Source of the DNA: Thermoactinospora rubra
Lineage (GTDB): Bacteria; Actinomycetota; Actinomycetes; Streptosporangiales; Streptosporangiaceae
Assembly: GCF_002093975.1 (NCBI RefSeq)
Contig: NZ_MSZZ01000044.1
Coordinates: 1-64,000, forward strand
Reading direction: 5' to 3'
DNA length: 64,000 nt
Shown piece by piece: positions 60,913 to 64,000 of the stretch. A program made the translations under genes and the position numbers. Each line of letters begins with the position of its first letter. Within the stretch, counting starts at the first letter, position 1. The notes below the pieces were generated by a model. The model did no database searches. It saw nothing but the letters and a program-made list of their open reading frames with translations, and was not told where the DNA came from.

Positions 60913-60940
60913 GCCGGGGCAGGGCCGTCCCCGCCCCGGC
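60913..60940 (-). promoter_or_regulatory. Intercistronic stem-loop after the second binding-protein gene
   Basis: GCCGGGGC (60913-60920) pairs perfectly with GCCCCGGC (60933-60940) across a 12-nt loop, inside the 77-bp gap between binding protein and ATPase. A 13-bp direct repeat (CGGATGTCGTCAG at 60951-60963 and 60965-60977) lies next to it, over the binding-protein stop codon. This probably raises binding-protein mRNA over the rest. Confidence 0.6.
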
Positions 60941-60973
60941 GAGCGGCAGGCGGATGTCGTCAGCCGGATGTCG

Positions 60974-62074
60974 TCAGTACGCCTCTTCGATGAACTGCTT
61001 GGCGTTGCTCTGGTCGAAGAACCGGTCCTGGTTGACCAGCACCGTGGGCACCGGCTTGCCCTCGGCGTACTCCTGCATCGTCTTGAAGGCCGCCGGGCCG
61101 AAGCGCGGGTTGCACTCCACGGTCGCGTAGAGCTCACCGCGGGACACCGCCTGCAGCGCGTCCCGGGAGCCGTCGATCGACACCACGACGACGTCCTTTC
61201 CGGGCGTCTTCCCCGCGGCCTTGATCGCCGAGATGGCGCCGATCGCCATCTCGTCGTTGTGCGCGTACACGGCGTTCACGTCGGGGTTGGACTGCAGGAG
61301 CGTCTCCATGACCTGCTGGCCCTTGGCGCGGGTGAAGTCGGCGTCCTGGGAGGCGACGATCTTCATGCCCGGGCACTGCTTGATCGCCTCGTCGAAGCCC
61401 TTCTTCCGGTCGATCGCCGGCGAGGAACCGGTGGTGCCCTCAAGCTCCACGATGTTCGCCCGGCCACCGGTCGCCCGCGCCAGCGCCACCGCGGCACGCA
61501 GCCCTTCCTGCACGAAGTCCGACCGGATCACGGTGACGTAGTGCTCGCCCGGCTTGGCGATGTTCGTGTCCACCGCGCGGTCCAGCAGGAACACCGGAAT
61601 GTCGGCCTTGGCCGCGTCGACCACGACGTTCGCCAGCTGCTCGGTGATCGGCGCGATGAACAGCGCGTCCGGCTTCTGGGCGATCAGGCTGCGGATGTCC
61701 TGGATCTGCTTGGCCTGGCTGTTCTGCGCGTCGGTGATCGTGAGCTGGTGGCCCAGCTTGCCGGCCTCGGCTTTCATGCTCTCGGTCTCGGCGAGCCGCC
61801 ACGGGTTGTTGCTGGCGTTCTGGCTGAAGGCCACCCGGTAGGTGTCCTTCTTGGCGAGCTTCGGGGCGTTCTCGGCGACCGGGACGTTCTGCGGTGGCGC
61901 CGAGTTGCCGGGGTCCTGCGCCGTGGCCAGCTTGCACGCGGGGTCCGGCGCCTTGGTGCCCTCCGCGGCGGTTTCCCCGCCGCCTCCGCCGCCCACCGTC
62001 GTGCACGCCGAGAGCACGCCCATCATCGTGAGCGTGGCGGCGACCAGCGCCCGGCGCGTTTTGTTCAGCTGCAC
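60974..62074 (-). CDS. Sugar-binding lipoprotein (YtfQ-like, CUT2)
   Basis: A 366-residue periplasmic-binding family 4 protein. The leader MQLNKTRRALVAATLTMMG has a basic start, then the lipobox V-L-S-A-C. RVAFSQNASNNPWRLAETESM is the first strand block. VEGTTGSSPAIDRKKGFDEAI, HNDEMAIGAISAI and VECNPRFGP recall YtfQ, the galactofuranose-binding protein. The GTG start has GGAGGAC upstream. The operator at 62267-62288 lies about 190 bp upstream, so the leader is long. Confidence 0.9.
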   Translation of the reverse strand: MQLNKTRRALVAATLTMMGVLSACTTVGGGGGGETAAEGTKAPDPACKLATAQDPGNSAPPQNVPVAENAPKLAKKDTYRVAFSQNASNNPWRLAETESMKAEAGKLGHQLTITDAQNSQAKQIQDIRSLIAQKPDALFIAPITEQLANVVVDAAKADIPVFLLDRAVDTNIAKPGEHYVTVIRSDFVQEGLRAAVALARATGGRANIVELEGTTGSSPAIDRKKGFDEAIKQCPGMKIVASQDADFTRAKGQQVMETLLQSNPDVNAVYAHNDEMAIGAISAIKAAGKTPGKDVVVVSIDGSRDALQAVSRGELYATVECNPRFGPAAFKTMQEYAEGKPVPTVLVNQDRFFDQSNAKQFIEEAY

Positions 62075-62266
62075 TTGTCCTCCAGGGATGGGAGCGCGCC
62101 CGCATGGCGGAGCGCGATGCGTCCGGCGGACGGCTTGAGGGGCGATCGGTCGCCGAGCGGCTCAGGGTCCCGCGCCGTCCCAGTTTGTGGGGATGCGCAC
62201 CCGCGTTGTGAGACGACGGTAGCCACCCAGCCACGCCGGCACAAGACCTCGCACGGGAAAAACTAC
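62075..62266. other. Long leader/promoter region of the CUT2 operon
   Basis: 192 bp between the binding-protein start and the LacI-type site. No gene and no clear terminator or known riboswitch seen. Confidence 0.4.
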
Positions 62267-62288
62267 GGATAAAAACCGGTTTTCTAAC
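62267..62288. promoter_or_regulatory. LacI-type operator, copy 2
   Basis: Centred on AAAACCGGTTTT. The right half TTTTCTAAC and left half GGATAAAAA match the 22-bp palindrome at 47674-47695 with few changes. It lies upstream of the binding-protein gene in an otherwise AT-rich island, the expected place for repression of the whole operon. Confidence 0.8.
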
Positions 62289-62527
62289 GTCGCGGCGAGG
62301 AGGCCGGGCACGAGGGTACGGCGCGGCCGGAGACTCCCAGCCGCCGGGTCCGGTCACGTGCCTCGCAGCCCGGTCGGCACAGGGGCGGCGTGACGACCGA
62401 GCAGCAGGGCCGGCCGGGCCGGCCAACGTAAGGCCATGCGGGATGCCCGGGCGTGGCACAGCGACGCTCCTGCGGGTTTTGACACCGCATTACCCCCGTC
62501 TGGCGACCTGATCCGTAACGTTTGGCC
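62289..62527. other. Intergenic region before the TetR gene
   Basis: About 240 bp. It contains TTTTGACACCGCATTACC about 45 bp before the TetR start (a -35-like TTGACA with no obvious -10). No gene or terminator recognised. Confidence 0.35.
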
Positions 62528-63163
62528 ATGACGGCTTCGCAAGACCGGATCCTCGATGCGGCGACCCGGCTGTTCGCGGCCCTCGGGTACGACGGGACGT
62601 CGATCGATCTGATCGCCCAGACGGCCGGAGTCTCACGGCAGGAGCTCGCCCGGCGGTACGACGGCAAGCAGCACCTCTACCTCGCCGTCATGGAGCGGGC
62701 CTACCAGGCGGAGATGACCGCTCTCCAGGCCGTGCTGAGCACCATGTCGTACGGCGACGCCGCCTCCTTCGCCGCCTCCGTGCACCGGCTCATCGACGCC
62801 TACCTGGCCTTCGCCGCGGACAACCCGCACATCCACGCCCTGTGGATGCACCGCTGGCTGTCGGACGCCCTCGACATCGCCGAGCTCGAGTCGCGGTACG
62901 TCCACCCCCTCTACACGGCCACCCTGGCGGCCTTCGAACCGGCGGCGACCGCCGGTTACATCGACGCCGAGATCGACCGCGAGTATCTCCTCCACTGCAT
63001 GATGTGGTGCGTGCAAGGCTTCGGCCGGAGCGGGGCGCCCGGCCGCGACAGGGCACGCGGCGGTTTCTGCAGCCCTGCCGATACGCGGCGGTTCAGCCTG
63101 ACTCTTCACACGATGATCCATCGCACCCTCCGCCTTCCCGGCGACTACCAGCGGAGGCCATGA
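62528..63163 (+). CDS. TetR-family regulator
   Basis: A 211-residue TetR protein with SQDRILDAATRLFAALGYDGTSIDLIAQTAGVSRQELARRYDGKQHLYLAVM as helix-turn-helix. GGATGxx-type Shine-Dalgarno is weak, so the message may be leaderless or start at the TTG 6 bp earlier. The C-terminal half is long and includes a cysteine pair (HCMMWCVQGF). It converges on the GH43 gene. No target site is obvious. Confidence 0.85.
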   Translation: MTASQDRILDAATRLFAALGYDGTSIDLIAQTAGVSRQELARRYDGKQHLYLAVMERAYQAEMTALQAVLSTMSYGDAASFAASVHRLIDAYLAFAADNPHIHALWMHRWLSDALDIAELESRYVHPLYTATLAAFEPAATAGYIDAEIDREYLLHCMMWCVQGFGRSGAPGRDRARGGFCSPADTRRFSLTLHTMIHRTLRLPGDYQRRP

Positions 63164-63182
63164 AGGCGAGATCGCCACCCCC

Positions 63183-64000
63183 TCACGGTCCGTGGGAGTA
63201 CGGCACCGTCGAGGAGCTGAACTGCCACCAGTTCACGTTGAACAGGTAGCCGCCCCCGCCGGTGAACCGGAGATACAGGTCGCGGGTTCCCGTCGCACCG
63301 CTGACCGGGCAGGAGACGGTGGTCCACGCCTGCCAGCCGCCCGTGCCCGGGACGGTGCACGTCCCGGCCAGTGTGCCGTTGACGCCGTCCAGGCGTAGCT
63401 CGATCTTCCCGCCGCCCGACGCCGAGGCGACCCTCGCGGTGAACGAGGTCGCGCCGGCACCGAAGGCGACACCCTTGACCTTGATGGAGTCGCCGTTCTC
63501 GATCCAGCCGACGTTCATTCCGCCTTCGATGGACGGCTCGGTCTCCACTCCGGACGCCCAGGCGATCGTCTCGGCTTCCTGGCGTGTGTAGGGGTTGAGG
63601 GTGCCCACCTGCGGTGCCCCGGCCGCGGTCATGGTGATCGTGGGGATGGAGCCGTCCGGCCCGTAGGTGAACTTCTCCACGGCGACCGAGCGGGTGAAGC
63701 CTCCGCCGCCCGGCAGGGCGCCGTTGTGGTAGAAGAAGTACGAGCCGCCCTGGAAGTCGATGACGCCGGGGTGGTTGGTGAAGCTGCTGCCCTGCGTGGG
63801 CATGACCGTCCCCCGGTAGGTCCATGGCCCGGTGGGACCGGGGGCCGTGGAGTAGGCGATGAACTCAGGGCAACACTTGGCCGCGAACACGATGTAGTAC
63901 AGGCCGTTGCGCTTGTAGACCCAGGGCCCTTCCTCGAACAGGGTCGGGCGGTTCGGGTCTCCGGTGCGGGTGCCGAACCCCGCCGTGGTCAAGGGGATCT
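63183..64000 (-). CDS. GH43 glycosidase with C-terminal CBM6, N-terminus outside window
   Basis: The frame is open to the right edge. Residues at the edge read GTRTGDPNRPTLFEEGPWVYKRNGLYYIVFAA, with the catalytic acid Glu of GH43 (arabinofuranosidase/xylosidase family) in EEGPW. After about residue 140 a carbohydrate-binding module of family 6 follows (RQEAETIAWASGV, SIKVKGVAFGAGATSFTARVAS, LRFTGGGGYLFNVNWWQF). Its signal peptide and base Asp lie beyond 64000. A secreted enzyme releasing pentose or galactan side chains would feed the importers here. Confidence 0.88.
   Translation of the reverse strand, partial: IPLTTAGFGTRTGDPNRPTLFEEGPWVYKRNGLYYIVFAAKCCPEFIAYSTAPGPTGPWTYRGTVMPTQGSSFTNHPGVIDFQGGSYFFYHNGALPGGGGFTRSVAVEKFTYGPDGSIPTITMTAAGAPQVGTLNPYTRQEAETIAWASGVETEPSIEGGMNVGWIENGDSIKVKGVAFGAGATSFTARVASASGGGKIELRLDGVNGTLAGTCTVPGTGGWQAWTTVSCPVSGATGTRDLYLRFTGGGGYLFNVNWWQFSSSTVPYSHGP

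Noticed and set aside
1-64000. Search by eye for tRNA, rRNA, insertion sequences, integrases and CRISPR arrays
   Set aside because: No transposase or integrase motifs, no regularly spaced repeats and no cloverleaf-like sequence were seen. Small RNAs cannot be excluded without computation.

Overview
The window is very GC-rich, uses GTG starts often, packs genes with 4-bp stop/start overlaps, and carries MerR/B12, ROK, DeoR, IclR, LacI and TetR regulators. This points to a filamentous actinomycete (Streptosporangiaceae or Streptomyces-like). The genus is an inference. No tRNA, rRNA, insertion sequence or CRISPR array was seen.

Region 1 (1-12.2 kb): the start of an unusually placed cytochrome b gene (qcrB-like), then a carotenoid locus. 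crtE-crtI-crtB and a plsX homologue run on the plus strand. A crtA-type monooxygenase, a plsY homologue, a family-2 glycosyltransferase, a second CrtI-type desaturase (crtD-like) and cruF follow, with an ECF sigma factor and a MerR/B12 regulator resembling the light-responsive LitR/LitS pair. No cyclase is present, so an acyclic, hydroxylated and glycosylated carotenoid is expected. The PlsX/PlsY pair suggests a further acylation step.

Region 2 (12.2-21.1 kb): a galactoside locus with a GH42 beta-galactosidase, a MalFG-type importer without an ATPase, a ROK repressor and a divergent GH36 alpha-galactosidase.

Region 3 (21.1-29.2 kb): a TetR-linked operon in visible decay. The MFS transporter is frameshifted, an SDR is fused to an internally shortened TPP enzyme, an M20 peptidase has an in-frame TGA, and an NmrA-like protein is shortened. 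Two identical 20-bp elements lie upstream of this operon and of an intact secreted hydrolase.

Region 4 (29.2-34.7 kb): a seven-gene, translationally coupled operon (sugar kinase, SIS isomerase/deaminase, tautomerase-like protein, PfkB kinase, class II aldolase, small unknown protein, deacetylase-like protein) resembling galactosamine/tagatose catabolism.

Region 5 (34.7-46.5 kb): a plus-strand sugar importer plus 2-hydroxyacid dehydrogenase, DeoR, GH4, FAA hydrolase, amidohydrolase and IlvD-type dehydratase, followed by a carotenoid-oxygenase-family gene.

Region 6 (46.5-62.3 kb): an enolase-superfamily dehydratase, a LacI repressor and a long minus-strand operon. The operon encodes an importer with two permeases (YtfQRT/YjfF-like), IclR, four oxidoreductases, a KdgK-like kinase and a gluconate-dehydrogenase-like fusion. 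Near-identical 22-bp LacI-type palindromes sit upstream of both the enolase gene and the importer.

Region 7 (62.5-64 kb): a TetR regulator and the C-terminal part of a secreted GH43-CBM6 glycosidase that runs off the window.
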